64,000 nucleotides of DNA from Pseudomonas chlororaphis (GCF_003731765.1 NZ_MOAL01000001.1:124001-188000); one strand, 5' to 3'; positions 47,266 through 57,565 are shown, numbered from the stretch's first letter. Notes: generated by a model from the sequence alone, not told the origin. Program-made: numbers and translations.

Positions 47266-47766
47266 CTACTCCTTGCTTTGCAGGTCACGCCAGGTCAGAT
47301 AAACCCGCAGGTCGAATTCCAGCTGGTGGTAGCCCGGCAGCATGTGCTCGCAGAGCTTGTAGAACGCTTTGTTGTGGTCGCTTTCCTTGAAGTGGGCCAA
47401 TTCGTGCACCACGATCATGCGCAAGAATTCCGGCGCCGCCTCCTTGAACAACGACGCGATGCGGATCTCTTTCTTGGACTTGAGCTTGCCCCCCTGAACC
47501 CGCGACACCGTGGTGTGCAGACCCAAGGCGCGGTGGGTCAGGTCCAGGCGGTTGTCGAACAGCACCTTGTCGATGGGCGGCGCGTTGCGCAGGTATTCCT
47601 GCTTCAGCTCCAGGGCGTAGCCGTACAGCGCCTTGTCGCTCTGCACCGAATGCCGTTCGGGGTAACGCTGGTTCAGGTAATCGCCCAAGCGCCCCTGGGC
47701 AATCAGCTGTTGAACTTGCTCTTGCAAGGCGACCGGGTAGGCCTGGAGGTATTTCAGCGCGGTCAT
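47266..47766 (-). CDS. YgjP-type (DUF45/M48-like) metallopeptidase
   Basis: A 166-residue protein with the zinc motif VVHELAHFKESDHNKAFY (HELAH, then downstream H), characteristic of the YgjP/WLM group. ATG 47766 (MTALKYLQAYP) is the family start, though no ribosome-binding site is evident; the frame is open up to 47859. It is 43 bp downstream of the GGDEF/EAL gene and 3 bp before the winged-helix gene. Substrate unknown. Confidence 0.82.
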   Translation of the reverse strand: MTALKYLQAYPVALQEQVQQLIAQGRLGDYLNQRYPERHSVQSDKALYGYALELKQEYLRNAPPIDKVLFDNRLDLTHRALGLHTTVSRVQGGKLKSKKEIRIASLFKEAAPEFLRMIVVHELAHFKESDHNKAFYKLCEHMLPGYHQLEFDLRVYLTWRDLQSKE

Positions 47767-47809
47767 GGGGGCGGTAACGCAATCACGAAAGTGCGCCAGT
47801 GTAGCGAAT

Positions 47810-49933
47810 TCAAGCCTGCAGCGCGCTCCAGTCAAAGGGCTGGGCAAAGCCACTGGCATCGCTGGCGATCAGGGGGCGGGCCACCAGGAAGCCCTGTACA
47901 TACTCACAACCGTGGGCCTGCAGCCATTGGTACTGCTCAATGGTTTCCACCCCCTCGGCAATCACCAGCAGGCCGAACTCTTTACTCAGTTCGATGACGC
48001 TGCGGGCCACCGCCGCGTCCCGTGGAGAATCCAGCAGACGGGCGATCAAGTGCCGGTCGAGCTTGAGGGTGTCGAGCTCCAAATCCCGCAGATGCGCCAG
48101 GGAACAGTTGCCCGAACCGAAGTCGTCCAGGGCCACCCGCACCCCCAGCTCACGCAGCAAGCGCAGTTGCTTGCGGGTGTCGTCGAGGTTCTGGGTCAAG
48201 GCTTCTTCGGTGACCTCGACTTCCAACTGCTGGGGCTGCAACCCGTGCTGCTCCAGGACCTGCCTCAATTCCGCGACCAGGTTCGGCATGGCGAACTGGG
48301 TGGCACTGAGGCTGACCCCAAGCACCAGATCGCTGCTGAACACCGACTCCCAGGCCTGGCGCTGGGCAGCGCCCTGCTGATAGATCCAGCTACCCAGGCG
48401 GCTGATCAGTCGCGCCTCTTCCAGCAACGGCAGGAACAGCCCCGGCGGCACATCGCCCACACTCGGGTGACGCCAGCGCAGCAACGCCTCGAAGCCCCGC
48501 AGACGACCGTCGGCGACGGCCACCTGGGGTTGGTAGACCAGGTTGAATTCCTTGCGCTTCACCGCGCTGCGCACACTCTCTTCAAGCATCAACCGCGAGC
48601 GCGCGCGGCCGTTCATTTCCTGGTCGTAATAGCGGTACTGCTGGCGACCGGCGCGCTTGGCTTCGTACATGGCGATATCCGCCGCGCGCATCAGGCCCTC
48701 AAGGTTGGAGCCGCAATCCGGGTAGATGGCGATGCCGATGCTCATGCCCATGGTCACTTCCAGGCCATCCATCTGCTGGCAGATCGAGACCCGTTCGATC
48801 AGGCGTTCGGCCACCTTCGCCGCCTGCTCGGGGAACTCCAGCTCCAGCAAGGCGGTGAACTCATCCCCGCCCATACGCGCCAGGACATCGAATGAATGCA
48901 GGCAATCCTTCAACTGCTCCGAGACCCAGCGCAGCACCCGATCACCGGCATCGTGCCCCAGGCAATCATTGATCCGCTTGAAACCATCGAGGTCGAGGTA
49001 GAGCAGCACCAGGGACTTCTCAGAACGCTCGCTGCGCAACAGGATGCTTTCCACCGTTTGGTAGAAGCCCCGGCGGTTGAGCAAGCCGGTCAGAGGATCG
49101 GTGACCGCTTGATACTCCAGCTGCTGGTGCAGGTGCCGCACCTCGGACATGTCCAGCAAGGTAACCACCATCGCCTGCTGCTCCTTGGGCAGCGCGGCAC
49201 AAGACAACGCCACCGCGACCTGCTGCCCCGGCGCGGTACGCAACAGGGCGTCGTGCAGGCGATAGGTCTCGCCCTTGCGGTAGCTGGCGTACAACTCGGA
49301 ATCGGCCCAGTTCGGCAGGTGGGGCTTTTGCAAGAAATCCAGGAAGGGCGCGCCTTGCAGCTCCTTGGCCTGGGCATTGAGCAAGCGCGAGACCGCCGGA
49401 TTGGCGAAGCGGATCAACCCTTCTTCGTCCACCACCAGGATGCCCTCGGCGGCGTTGTTCAGGACCGAAGCGTTGAACGCCCGGGCCGCTTCCAGGTCAT
49501 GGCTCAGGCGCTGCAGGGCCCGGCGATTGCGCTGATGTTCCAGCAAGGCCTGGACCTTGGGCTTGAGGATCTGCGGGTCGAAAGGCTTGAACAGATAATC
49601 CACGGCGCCGCTGGCGTAGCCCTTGATCACGGCGTCCTGGGACTGTTCGTTGGCGGTGAGGAAAATGATCGGGGTCAGGCGCGTACGCTGGCTGCCACGC
49701 ATCAGACGCGCGACTTCAAAGCCGTCCATGCCGGGCATCTGCACATCCAGCAAGACCAGGTCGACTTCATGCCGCAGCAATAACTCCAGGGCTTCGATAC
49801 CCGACACAGCCGTCATGACTTGCCAGTCCTGGCGCTGCAGCAGGGCACGCATGCTGATGAGATTTTCCGGGTAATCGTCGACGATCAAAAGAACTGAGCT
49901 GCCGTCATTGGGCGTCGGTTGCACGCATTCCAT
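47810..49933 (-). CDS. REC-PAS-GGDEF-EAL response regulator
   Basis: A 707-residue cyclic-di-GMP protein. REC (about 13-130): acid pocket D19/D20 and phospho-acceptor D63 in LLDVQMPGMDG. PAS (about 160-270). GGDEF domain with intact motif RMGGDEF. EAL domain with GFEALLRW, DDFGSGNCSLAHLRDLELDTLKLD and VIAEGVET, all consistent with an active phosphodiesterase. Both catalytic motifs are intact, so it could be bifunctional. ATG 49933 has AAGAGAAG upstream; a longer start at 49996 is possible. No adjacent histidine kinase: an orphan regulator. Confidence 0.9.
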   Translation of the reverse strand: MECVQPTPNDGSSVLLIVDDYPENLISMRALLQRQDWQVMTAVSGIEALELLLRHEVDLVLLDVQMPGMDGFEVARLMRGSQRTRLTPIIFLTANEQSQDAVIKGYASGAVDYLFKPFDPQILKPKVQALLEHQRNRRALQRLSHDLEAARAFNASVLNNAAEGILVVDEEGLIRFANPAVSRLLNAQAKELQGAPFLDFLQKPHLPNWADSELYASYRKGETYRLHDALLRTAPGQQVAVALSCAALPKEQQAMVVTLLDMSEVRHLHQQLEYQAVTDPLTGLLNRRGFYQTVESILLRSERSEKSLVLLYLDLDGFKRINDCLGHDAGDRVLRWVSEQLKDCLHSFDVLARMGGDEFTALLELEFPEQAAKVAERLIERVSICQQMDGLEVTMGMSIGIAIYPDCGSNLEGLMRAADIAMYEAKRAGRQQYRYYDQEMNGRARSRLMLEESVRSAVKRKEFNLVYQPQVAVADGRLRGFEALLRWRHPSVGDVPPGLFLPLLEEARLISRLGSWIYQQGAAQRQAWESVFSSDLVLGVSLSATQFAMPNLVAELRQVLEQHGLQPQQLEVEVTEEALTQNLDDTRKQLRLLRELGVRVALDDFGSGNCSLAHLRDLELDTLKLDRHLIARLLDSPRDAAVARSVIELSKEFGLLVIAEGVETIEQYQWLQAHGCEYVQGFLVARPLIASDASGFAQPFDWSALQA

Positions 49934-50239
49934 GCTGCTTCTCTTGTCTGTATGAGGGCTCTGGTGGGGATAACCGCACGAAAACTGAGTCTTCACTCTA
50001 GACCCGGATCCAGAAAAGCAGAAGCTGTCATGAAGCCATCATTTAGCCAAAGTTCATGGCTCCCGACTAACGGTCAGTCCGCAAGCCCAACAAATACAGC
50101 GAAGGTGGCTTTTTGACATTTGCTTGACGTCAAGCGTCCGCCGTACGGCGCTCGCCAAGGCTTGCATCTACGTTATAAAGGCGCCTTCAAATGCTCAGAC
50201 TAGAGCCTTCGCCGACCCGTAATTGTGGAAGCTGTAACT
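49934..50239. other. Divergent region between the GGDEF/EAL gene and alginate lyase
   Basis: 306 bp without a gene. It holds TTGACA at 50113-50118, a perfect palindrome GCTTGACGTCAAGC at 50122-50135, and a TATAAA at 50174-50179. No consensus -10 lies 17 bp after the TTGACA, so the promoter is unresolved. Confidence 0.55.
50122..50135. promoter_or_regulatory. 14-bp perfect palindrome before the alginate lyase gene
   Basis: GCTTGACGTCAAGC, about 105 bp before the start codon. Possible operator; protein unknown. Confidence 0.35.
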
Positions 50240-50911
50240 ATGATCGACCTGGCAACCTGGAACCTCAGCGTTCCCGTCGGCTCCCCGCCGGCCACCATCG
50301 ACACCCCAAAACTGGTCAGCGGCTTCAAGAACCAATATTTCCATTCCAACACCGGCACTCTGTTCTTTTGGTCACCGGTCACCGGTTCAAAAACAGAGAA
50401 CGCCATCTATCCGCGCACCGAATTGCGGGAAACCTACTCCAACGGCACCCTGCGCAACTGGACCTACCCCGAAGCCGACAACCTGCTGTACGCCACCCTC
50501 GCGGTCAACAAGGTGCCGTCATCGGGCAAGATCGTCATCGGCCAGATTCATGCCTACAACAGCACCAAGCCGCTGGTGAAGGTGGAGTACCAGTACAAAA
50601 CCAGCAAAGCCGCCGGCAACATCGTAGTAAAGGTGCGCCTGCGCCCGGACGATGCCGAGGGTCGGGTGATCACCATCGCCGAGAACGTGAAACTGGATCG
50701 GGATTTCTCCTACCTGATCCACTTGAGCCCCGGCGGCGCCTTGAGCGTCAGCGCCGCTGGCAATCAGTGGGATACCAAGATCAGCGCCACCTGGCGTAAC
50801 AAGCCGCTGTATTTCAAGGCCGGCGTGTATGTCCAGGACAACGAGGGCAAGACCAGCGAAGGCGGCCAAGTGACCTTCAGCAAGCTGGACATCGACCACA
50901 ACAAAACCTGA
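50240..50911 (+). CDS. Cytoplasmic PL7 alginate lyase
   Basis: A 223-residue polysaccharide lyase family 7 protein. All three active-site signatures are present: RTELRE (59-64), QIH (102-104) and YFKAGVYVQ (191-199). It has no signal peptide, like the P. aeruginosa PA1167-type enzyme of the same length, so it would act inside the cell or be released on lysis. QIH (rather than QVH) suggests preference for polyG or mixed blocks (family tendency). GGAAG lies 8 nt before ATG 50240. Confidence 0.9.
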   Translation: MIDLATWNLSVPVGSPPATIDTPKLVSGFKNQYFHSNTGTLFFWSPVTGSKTENAIYPRTELRETYSNGTLRNWTYPEADNLLYATLAVNKVPSSGKIVIGQIHAYNSTKPLVKVEYQYKTSKAAGNIVVKVRLRPDDAEGRVITIAENVKLDRDFSYLIHLSPGGALSVSAAGNQWDTKISATWRNKPLYFKAGVYVQDNEGKTSEGGQVTFSKLDIDHNKT

Positions 50912-50916
50912 CGTCT

Positions 50917-50946
50917 GTTGCAGGAGCCGGCTTGCCGGCGAATCGC
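50917..50946. repeat. Solitary REP after alginate lyase
   Basis: TTGCAGGAGCCGGCTTGCCG, unpaired. Confidence 0.6.
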
Positions 50947-50976
50947 CCTCCCCCGACACACAATCCACAGGCACAA

Positions 50977-51005
50977 AAAAGCCCGCATCGCTGCGGGCTT
51001 TTTCA
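50977..51005. terminator. Bidirectional terminator between alginate lyase and fba
   Basis: An 11-bp stem AAAAGCCCGCA/TGCGGGCTTTT with loop TCGC, flanked by A6 and T6. It serves both convergent genes. Confidence 0.92.
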
Positions 51006-51019
51006 TTCAACGCTAGGGC

Positions 51020-52084
51020 TTAGTTGACCTTGGCGTTCAGCTCACCCTTGAGGTAACGCTGGAACATCGCTTCCAGGGAGATCGGTTTGATCTTCGAAGC
51101 GTTGCCTGCGGTACCGAAGGCTTCGTAACGGGCGATGCACACGTCACGCATGGCCGTCACAGTGGCGCCGAAGAACTTGCGCGGGTCGAACTCGCTCGGG
51201 TTGGTGGCCATCAGGCGGCGCATGGCACCGGTGGACGCCAGGCGCAGGTCGGTGTCGATGTTGACCTTACGCACGCCGTACTTGATGCCTTCAACGATTT
51301 CTTCAACCGGCACGCCGTAGGTTTCTTTGATGTCGCCGCCGTACTGGTTGATGATCGCCAGCCACTCTTGTGGAACCGACGAAGAGCCGTGCATCACCAG
51401 GTGAGTGTTAGGGATGCGCTTGTGGATTTCCTTGATGCGGTCAATGGCCAGCACGTCGCCGGTAGGCGGCTTGGTGAACTTGTAGGCACCGTGGCTGGTA
51501 CCGATGGCGATAGCCAGGGCGTCGACCTGGGTCTTCTTGACGAAATCCGCAGCCTCTTCCGGGTCGGTCAGCATCTGGCTGTGGTCGAGCACGCCTTCAG
51601 CGCCGATGCCGTCTTCTTCACCAGCCATGCCGGTTTCCAGGGAGCCCAGGCAGCCCAGCTCGCCTTCAACCGATACGCCGCAGGCGTGAGCCATGGCTAC
51701 GGTCTGTTGGGTGACGCGCACGTTGTATTCGTAATCGGTTGGGGTCTTGCCGTCTTCGCCCAGGGAGCCGTCCATCATGACCGAGGAGAAGCCCAGCTGG
51801 ATCGAGCGCTGGCAAACGTCAGGGCTGGTGCCGTGGTCCTGGTGCATGCACACCGGGATATGCGGGAATTCTTCGATGGCGGCCAGAATCAGGTGACGCA
51901 GGAACGGGGCACCGGCGTATTTGCGAGCACCGGCGGAAGCCTGGACGATCACCGGGGAGTCAGTCTTGTCAGCCGCTTCCATGATGGCGCGCATCTGCTC
52001 AAGGTTGTTGACGTTGAAAGCTGGAACGCCATAGCCGAATTCGGCTGCGTGGTCCAACATCTGGCGCATGCTGATGAGTGCCAT
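51020..52084 (-). CDS. fba: Class II fructose-bisphosphate aldolase
   Basis: A 354-residue zinc-dependent aldolase of glycolysis and gluconeogenesis. The zinc-binding HQDHG (81-85) and [26 protein letters not shown] are intact. Codon use shows the bias of highly expressed genes. GGGAGAG precedes the start. It lies downstream of pgk with two small lipoprotein genes between, the usual pseudomonad order. Confidence 0.97.
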   Translation of the reverse strand: MALISMRQMLDHAAEFGYGVPAFNVNNLEQMRAIMEAADKTDSPVIVQASAGARKYAGAPFLRHLILAAIEEFPHIPVCMHQDHGTSPDVCQRSIQLGFSSVMMDGSLGEDGKTPTDYEYNVRVTQQTVAMAHACGVSVEGELGCLGSLETGMAGEEDGIGAEGVLDHSQMLTDPEEAADFVKKTQVDALAIAIGTSHGAYKFTKPPTGDVLAIDRIKEIHKRIPNTHLVMHGSSSVPQEWLAIINQYGGDIKETYGVPVEEIVEGIKYGVRKVNIDTDLRLASTGAMRRLMATNPSEFDPRKFFGATVTAMRDVCIARYEAFGTAGNASKIKPISLEAMFQRYLKGELNAKVN

Positions 52085-52212
52085 TGTGTGTGTCTCTCCC
52101 GGTCGAGGGTCGTTAATCGTGCAAGCCTGCCGGAGCGGCGGCTGCTATTCAAGTGATTGCGGATCGGGGGTCAGCCCGCTCCGTTTGATTCGGTAAAGCT
52201 CATTCCATACAG

Positions 52213-52301
52213 CCTTGCAGGAGCCGACTTGCCGGCGAAAGGACCACTGGGCCTCTACAGGTCCATGAAGCCGCCTTCACTGGCCAACCAGTTCCTACGG
52301 G
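52213..52301. repeat. Degenerate REP pair before fba
   Basis: TTGCAGGAGCCGACTTGCCG faces TTCACTGGCCAACCAGTTCC. It overlaps the 3' end of the MliC-like gene by a few bases. Confidence 0.6.
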
Positions 52302-52624
52302 GCTTTGCAGCCGCGGCCGATCAAATCGTTGGTGGCGACCCAGTAAACCAGGCCTTCATCACCCTTTATGTGAAACGCCAGCATGTCATCGCTGTACAAC
52401 GAACCCGATGCACCCGGCTCCAGCTTCAAGCGACGCACCTGATCGGCACCACCCAGACGCACCTCGACTTCTTCGCGACGGCCATCGGTGTAGCGCCAGA
52501 CCACTTGTGCCTGGCTATCACACACCCAGGTGGTCCAAGGGTCGGTCGGTGACGACTGGAACAGGTTCAGGTTGGCGCAACCTGCAAGCAAACCCAGCAT
52601 CGCCAGGGCGATCAAGCCTTTCAT
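52295..52624 (-). CDS. MliC-like lipoprotein (lysozyme inhibitor fold)
   Basis: A 109-residue lipoprotein with lipobox LLAGC (C16). The body, WVCDSQAQVVWRYTDGRREEVEVRL...LYSDDMLAFHIKGDEGLVYW, fits the MliC/PliC inhibitor domain, which blocks c-type lysozyme. A disulfide between C39 and the C-terminal cysteine is likely. Residues of the inhibitory SxxSGxxY loop are partly present (GASGSLYS). GAGGA precedes the start. It lies between pgk and fba. Confidence 0.75.
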   Translation of the reverse strand: MKGLIALAMLGLLAGCANLNLFQSSPTDPWTTWVCDSQAQVVWRYTDGRREEVEVRLGGADQVRRLKLEPGASGSLYSDDMLAFHIKGDEGLVYWVATNDLIGRGCKAP

Positions 52625-52684
52625 CGGTGTTCCTCGGTCGACGGCACGCGGCCGTCGACACTGCGCGTTATCGAATCTGACCCG

Positions 52685-52909
52685 TCAAGGGCAACCCTGT
52701 TCCCGAGCCTTTGACGGTGTCTCGTATTTGTCCAGGCCATCGGGGCCCAGACGCTTGTTGATCACCGGAGCGGTCTCGGCCTGCCAATCAGCCTGGTAGC
52801 AGCCCTCTTCCGGCGGCTTTGCCTCGGCGTCCGGGCGAGCCTGCGGGGCACTGCTGCACCCCGCCAATAGCGCCGCAACGATCAGCAACGGCAATGTCAT
52901 CTTGACCAT
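52685..52909 (-). CDS. Small hypothetical lipoprotein
   Basis: A 74-residue protein with a lipobox LLAGC (C18) and a short Pro/Glu-rich mature part with two cysteines (GCYQADW...EQGCP) that may pair. No domain recognised. GGAG lies 7 nt before ATG 52909; an in-frame start at 52933 is possible. It is 32 bp downstream of pgk and 60 bp before the MliC-like gene, so it probably belongs to the same transcript. Confidence 0.7.
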   Translation of the reverse strand: MVKMTLPLLIVAALLAGCSSAPQARPDAEAKPPEEGCYQADWQAETAPVINKRLGPDGLDKYETPSKAREQGCP

Positions 52910-52941
52910 ATGAACACTCCTTTGCCTGGCCAACGTGTCCG

Positions 52942-54105
52942 TCAGGCCTTGGCCCGCGCTTCCAGAACTTCAACCGCCGGCAGCACCTTGCCTTCGACGA
53001 ATTCCAGGAACGCGCCACCACCGGTGGAAATGTAGGAGATCTGCTGGGCAACGCCATATTTGTCGATGGCTGCCAGGGTGTCTCCGCCGCCAGCGATGGA
53101 GAACGCCGCGCTGTCAGCAATAGCCTGGGCCAGGACCTTGGTGCCGTTGCCGAACTGGTCGAATTCAAACACGCCGACCGGGCCGTTCCAGAGGATGGTC
53201 TTGGAGGTCTTCAGCAGTTCAGCGAAGTGCGCAGCGGTCTGCGGGCCGATGTCCAGGATCATGTCGTCAGCCGCGACGTCAGCGATCAGCTTGACGGTGG
53301 CTTCGGCGCTTTCAGCGAATTCCTTGGCCACGACCACGTCCACCGGCAGCGGCACGCTGACCTTGGCGGCGATGGCACGGGCGGTGTCCAGCAGGTCCGG
53401 CTCGTACAGCGACTTGCCCACCGGGTGGCCGGCAGCGGCCAGGAAGGTGTTGGCAATGCCGCCGCCGACGATCAGTTGGTCGCAGATCTGGCTCAGGCTG
53501 TTGAGTACGTCGAGCTTGGTGGACACCTTGGAGCCGGCGACGATTGCCGCCATTGGCTGAGCCGGAGCACCGAGGGCCTTGCCCAGTGCGTCCAGTTCAG
53601 CAGCCAGCAATGGGCCAGCCGCCGCAACCTTGGCGAACTTGGCCACGCCGTGGGTCGAACCCTCGGCACGGTGGGCGGTGCCGAAGGCGTCCATCACGAA
53701 CACGTCGCACAGCGCAGCGTATTGCTGGGCCAGTTCGTCGGCGTTCTTTTTCTCGCCCTTGTTGAAGCGCACGTTTTCGAACAGCACGATGTCGCCGGCC
53801 TTGACGTCAACGCCGCCCAGGTAATCGGACACCAGCGGCACGTCGCGGCCCAGGGCCTTGCTCAGGTAAGCGGCGACAGGCGCCAGGCTGTTCTCGGCCG
53901 AGAACTCGCCTTCGGTCGGACGGCCAAGGTGCGAGCAGACCATCACGGCCGCACCTTTTTCCAGGGCCAGCTTGATGGTCGGCAGCGAAGCCAGGATTCG
54001 CGCATCGCTGGTGACAACACCGTCCTTGACTGGGACGTTGAGGTCTTCGCGGATCAGTACGCGCTTACCTTGCAGATCGAGGTCGGTCATCTTCAACACG
54101 GTCAT
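52942..54105 (-). CDS. pgk: Phosphoglycerate kinase
   Basis: A 387-residue kinase interconverting 1,3-bisphosphoglycerate and 3-phosphoglycerate. [15 protein letters not shown] (N-terminal substrate site), [10 protein letters not shown] and the nucleotide-site [13 protein letters not shown] are intact. ATG 54105 gives the usual length. It follows epd by 17 bp on the same strand. Confidence 0.97.
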   Translation of the reverse strand: MTVLKMTDLDLQGKRVLIREDLNVPVKDGVVTSDARILASLPTIKLALEKGAAVMVCSHLGRPTEGEFSAENSLAPVAAYLSKALGRDVPLVSDYLGGVDVKAGDIVLFENVRFNKGEKKNADELAQQYAALCDVFVMDAFGTAHRAEGSTHGVAKFAKVAAAGPLLAAELDALGKALGAPAQPMAAIVAGSKVSTKLDVLNSLSQICDQLIVGGGIANTFLAAAGHPVGKSLYEPDLLDTARAIAAKVSVPLPVDVVVAKEFAESAEATVKLIADVAADDMILDIGPQTAAHFAELLKTSKTILWNGPVGVFEFDQFGNGTKVLAQAIADSAAFSIAGGGDTLAAIDKYGVAQQISYISTGGGAFLEFVEGKVLPAVEVLEARAKA

Positions 54106-54122
54106 GGGTCGCAATTCCTGGG

Positions 54123-55187
54123 TTACTGAATTTTAGAGACTGGGAGTGGAGCAGCGGCATGCAGATAGTGCTCTGCAACATCCAGCATTCGGTTGGCAAA
54201 CCCCCATTCGTTGTCGAACCAGGCCAGGATGTTCACCAGCCGAGGGCCGGAAACACGGGTCTGACTGGCATCGACGATCGCCGAATGTGGGTCATGGTTG
54301 AAATCACAGCTGGCGTGGGGCAACTCGGTGTACGCCAACAGGCCCTTGAGCGGGCCACTGGTGGCGGCCTCGCGCAGGATCCGGTTGACCTCGCCGGCGT
54401 CGGTATCGCTCACGGTCTGCATCGTGATGTCGAGGCACGACACGTTGACCGTCGGCACGCGCACAGCTTTGGCCTGAATTCGCCCGGCAAGTTCCGGCAA
54501 CAGCCGTTCGATACCGCGCGCCAGACCGGTGGACACCGGAATCACCGACTGGAATGCCGAACGGGTGCGGCGCAGGTCTTCGTGGTGATAGGCGTCAATC
54601 ACCGGCTGATCGTTCATGGCCGAGTGAATCGTCGTGATCGACACGTATTCCAGGCCAATGGCCTGGTCCAGCAGGCGCAACAACGGCACGCCGCAGTTGG
54701 TGGTGCAGGACGCGTTGGACACCAGCAGCTCGGCGCCGGTCAGGCAATCCTGGTTCACCCCGTAGACGATGGTGGCGTCGACATCTGCCTCGCTGGCCAT
54801 CGGCTGGGAGAACAGCACGCGCGGCGCGCCGGCGTCGAGGAAACGCTGGCCGTCTTCGCGGGTGTTGTAGGCACCGGAGCATTCCAGCACCAGATCGACG
54901 CCCAGGGACGCCCAATCGATGCCTTCGGGGGTGGCACTGCGCAGGACCTTCACGCAGTTGCCATTGATATGCAGACAATCGCCATCGACCTTCACCTCAC
55001 CGGGAAACCGCCCGTGAGTGGAGTCGAAGCGTGTCAGGTACTCGATGCTGGCCAGGTCAGCCAGATCGTTGATGGCGACAATCTCGAACCCGGCCGCAGC
55101 CCCCCGCTCGAACAGAGCACGCAAGACGCAACGACCAATCCGGCCGTAGCCGTTGAGTGCAACTTTGTAGGGACGCGGTTGAGGCAT
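54123..55187 (-). CDS. epd: Erythrose-4-phosphate dehydrogenase
   Basis: A 354-residue GAPDH-family enzyme that produces 4-phosphoerythronate for pyridoxal phosphate synthesis. NAD motif LNGYGRIGR, catalytic C161 in SNASCTTN. The Epd type fits the position between tktA and pgk and the divergence from true GAPDH (e.g. the FDSTHGRF region); a gluconeogenic Gap role cannot be fully excluded from sequence reading. Start preceded by GAGAA. Confidence 0.88.
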   Translation of the reverse strand: MPQPRPYKVALNGYGRIGRCVLRALFERGAAAGFEIVAINDLADLASIEYLTRFDSTHGRFPGEVKVDGDCLHINGNCVKVLRSATPEGIDWASLGVDLVLECSGAYNTREDGQRFLDAGAPRVLFSQPMASEADVDATIVYGVNQDCLTGAELLVSNASCTTNCGVPLLRLLDQAIGLEYVSITTIHSAMNDQPVIDAYHHEDLRRTRSAFQSVIPVSTGLARGIERLLPELAGRIQAKAVRVPTVNVSCLDITMQTVSDTDAGEVNRILREAATSGPLKGLLAYTELPHASCDFNHDPHSAIVDASQTRVSGPRLVNILAWFDNEWGFANRMLDVAEHYLHAAAPLPVSKIQ

Positions 55188-55239
55188 GGGGTTCTCGATC
55201 AGGCACAGGCAGACGAACTTGTTATATGCACCCCCAATT

Positions 55240-55313
55240 TGTAGGAGCTGGCTTGCCAGCGATCAGCGGTGCGTCAGGCGTACCGCGAATCGCTGGCAAG
55301 CCAGCTCCTACAG
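55240..55313. repeat. REP pair between tktA and epd
   Basis: TGTAGGAGCTGGCTTGCCAG faces AATCGCTGGCAAGCCAGCTC, nearly symmetric, in the 160-bp gap of the operon. Confidence 0.88.
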
Positions 55314-55347
55314 GGGATCGCGGTGGTGTTGGCCACCGCGTGCTTTT

Positions 55348-57345
55348 TTAGTCTTCCAGCAGCTCTTCAGCCTGACCCAGGATGTTGTCCAGGGTGAAAC
55401 CGAACTCTTCGAACAACGCCGGCGCCGGGGCCGACTCGCCGTAGGTGGTCATGCCAATCACGCGGCCTTCCAGGCCCACGTATTTGTACCAGTAGTCGGC
55501 ATGAGCGGCTTCGATGGCGATACGGGCGCTGACCTGCAACGGCAGAACCGATTGCTTGTAGCCGGCGTCCTGGGCGTCGAACACGCTGGTGCAAGGCATG
55601 GAAACCACGCGCACCTTGCGGCCTTGCTCGGTCAGCTTGTCGAAGGCTTGCACCGCCAGGCCCACTTCCGAACCGGTGGCAATCAGGATCAGCTCAGGCT
55701 CGCCTGCGCAGTCCTTGAGCACGTAACCACCACGGCTGATGTCGGCGATTTGCCCGGCATCACGGGTTTGGTGCTGCAGGTTCTGGCGAGAGAAGATCAG
55801 CGCCGATGGGCCGTCCTTGCGTTCCAGGGCGTATTTCCAGCTCACGGCCGACTCAACGGCATCGGCTGGGCGCCAGGTGTCGAGGTTCGGGGTGCAGCGC
55901 AGGCTGGCGATCTGCTCGATCGGCTGGTGAGTCGGGCCGTCTTCGCCCAGGCCGATGGAGTCGTGGGTGTAGACGTGGATCACCCGTTGTTTCATCAGGG
56001 CCGACATGCGCACCGCATTGCGGGCGTATTCCATGAACATCAGGAAGGTCGCGCCGTAAGGCACCAGGCCACCGTGCAGGGCCACGCCGTTCATGATGGC
56101 GGTCATGCCGAACTCGCGCACGCCGTAGTACATGTAGTTGCCGCTGGCGTCTTCAGCGCTGACGCCTTTGCAACCTTTCCACAGGGTCAGGTTGGAACCG
56201 GCCAGGTCAGCCGAACCGCCGAGGAACTCAGGCAGCAATGGACCGAAGGCGTTCAGGGTGTTCTGGCTGGCTTTACGGCTGGCGATGGTTTCGCCCTTGG
56301 CCGCGACTTCAGCGATGTAGGCGTTGGCCTTTTCGGCGAAGTCCGCTGGCAGATCACCGCTCAGGCGACGTACCAATTCGTTGGCTTCGCTTGGGAAGGC
56401 TGCGGAATAGGCCGCAAAACGCTGGTCCCATTCGGCTTCTGCGGCGCGACCGGCTTCCTTGGCGTCCCACTCGGCATAAATGTCGGCCGGAATTTCAAAA
56501 GGACCGTGCTCCCACTTCAGCGCAGCGCGGGTCAAGGCGATTTCCTCGGCACCCAGTGGCGCGCCGTGGCAGTCTTCCTTGCCTTGCTTGTTCGGCGAAC
56601 CGAAGCCGATGGTGGTCTTGCAGCAGATCAGGGTCGGCAGCGGGCTTTTGCGCGCGGTGTCGATTGCGGTCTTGATCTCTTCCGGGTCGTGACCGTCAAC
56701 GTTGCGGATCACTTGCCAGTTGTAGGCTTCGAAACGCTTCGGCGTGTCATCGGTGAACCAGCCTTCGACTTCGCCGTCGATGGAGATGCCGTTGTCATCG
56801 TAGAACGCGATCAGTTTGCCCAGGCCCAGAGTGCCGGCCAGGGACGCCACTTCGTGGGAAATGCCTTCCATCATGCAGCCATCACCCAGGAACACGTAGG
56901 TGTGGTGGTCGACGATGTCGTGGCCAGGGCGGTTGAACTGGGCCGCCAGGACTTTTTCCGCCAGGGCGAAGCCCACGGCATTGGCCAGGCCCTGACCCAG
57001 TGGGCCAGTGGTGGTTTCAACACCTGGGGTGTAGCCGAACTCCGGGTGACCCGGGGTGCGGCTGTGCAGTTGGCGGAAGCTTTTCAGGTCATCGATCGAC
57101 AGGTCGTAGCCGGTCAGGTGCAGCAACGAGTAAATCAACATCGAGCCGTGACCGTTGGACAGCACGAAGCGGTCACGGTCGGCGAAGGATGGATTGGTCG
57201 GGTTGTGCTTCAGGTAGTCACGCCAAAGTACTTCGGCGATATCCGCCATACCCATAGGGGCACCGGGATGGCCGCTGTTGGCTTTTTGCACGGCATCCAT
57301 GCTGAGGGCACGAATGGCGTTGGCACGCTCACGACGGCTGGGCAT
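55348..57345 (-). CDS. tktA: Transketolase
   Basis: A 665-residue thiamine-diphosphate enzyme of the pentose phosphate pathway, making erythrose-4-phosphate used by Epd. The ThDP motif runs from GDGCMMEG (154-161) to N185; [15 protein letters not shown] is in the middle domain. It starts at ATG 57345, with AGGAGAT 6-8 nt upstream. First gene of the tktA-epd-pgk-fba run and divergent from the ArsR-methyltransferase gene across a 260-bp region. Confidence 0.97.
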   Translation of the reverse strand: MPSRRERANAIRALSMDAVQKANSGHPGAPMGMADIAEVLWRDYLKHNPTNPSFADRDRFVLSNGHGSMLIYSLLHLTGYDLSIDDLKSFRQLHSRTPGHPEFGYTPGVETTTGPLGQGLANAVGFALAEKVLAAQFNRPGHDIVDHHTYVFLGDGCMMEGISHEVASLAGTLGLGKLIAFYDDNGISIDGEVEGWFTDDTPKRFEAYNWQVIRNVDGHDPEEIKTAIDTARKSPLPTLICCKTTIGFGSPNKQGKEDCHGAPLGAEEIALTRAALKWEHGPFEIPADIYAEWDAKEAGRAAEAEWDQRFAAYSAAFPSEANELVRRLSGDLPADFAEKANAYIAEVAAKGETIASRKASQNTLNAFGPLLPEFLGGSADLAGSNLTLWKGCKGVSAEDASGNYMYYGVREFGMTAIMNGVALHGGLVPYGATFLMFMEYARNAVRMSALMKQRVIHVYTHDSIGLGEDGPTHQPIEQIASLRCTPNLDTWRPADAVESAVSWKYALERKDGPSALIFSRQNLQHQTRDAGQIADISRGGYVLKDCAGEPELILIATGSEVGLAVQAFDKLTEQGRKVRVVSMPCTSVFDAQDAGYKQSVLPLQVSARIAIEAAHADYWYKYVGLEGRVIGMTTYGESAPAPALFEEFGFTLDNILGQAEELLED

Positions 57346-57539
57346 CGCTGATCTCCTAGGGGATTGAATAAAACGAAACGGAAAAAAGGCGTGCATTTTC
57401 CCTCAGCGATAGGCCGGGGGCAATGACAGATAGTCACTCAGACGTGTTTTTCCTATGGATAAGGGGGCAATCGCCTGGTGAAACCTTTCCGCGGTTCGTC
57501 TGTTAGAGACCAGGCCCCTGGACAAGTGCCATTTATCTC

Positions 57540-57565
57540 CCAATATCAAAACTTTTTGATATTGG
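57540..57565. promoter_or_regulatory. 26-bp perfect palindrome before the ArsR-methyltransferase/metK unit
   Basis: Arms CCAATATCAAAA and TTTTGATATTGG around a CT centre, about 40 bp before the start of the regulator. The symmetry and location suggest the autoregulatory operator of the ArsR-type protein, at a distance also able to affect tktA. ArsR-family SAH/SAM regulators of methionine genes (SahR type) recognise similar ATATCAA-like sites (family knowledge, recalled, not checked). Confidence 0.65.

Noticed and set aside
50113..50179. A full sigma-70 promoter before alginate lyase
   Set aside because: TTGACA and TATAAA are both present but about 55 bp apart; no -10 lies at normal spacing.
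55186..57351. Open frame of about 720 codons opposite tktA
   Set aside because: Antisense of transketolase with no domain similarity.
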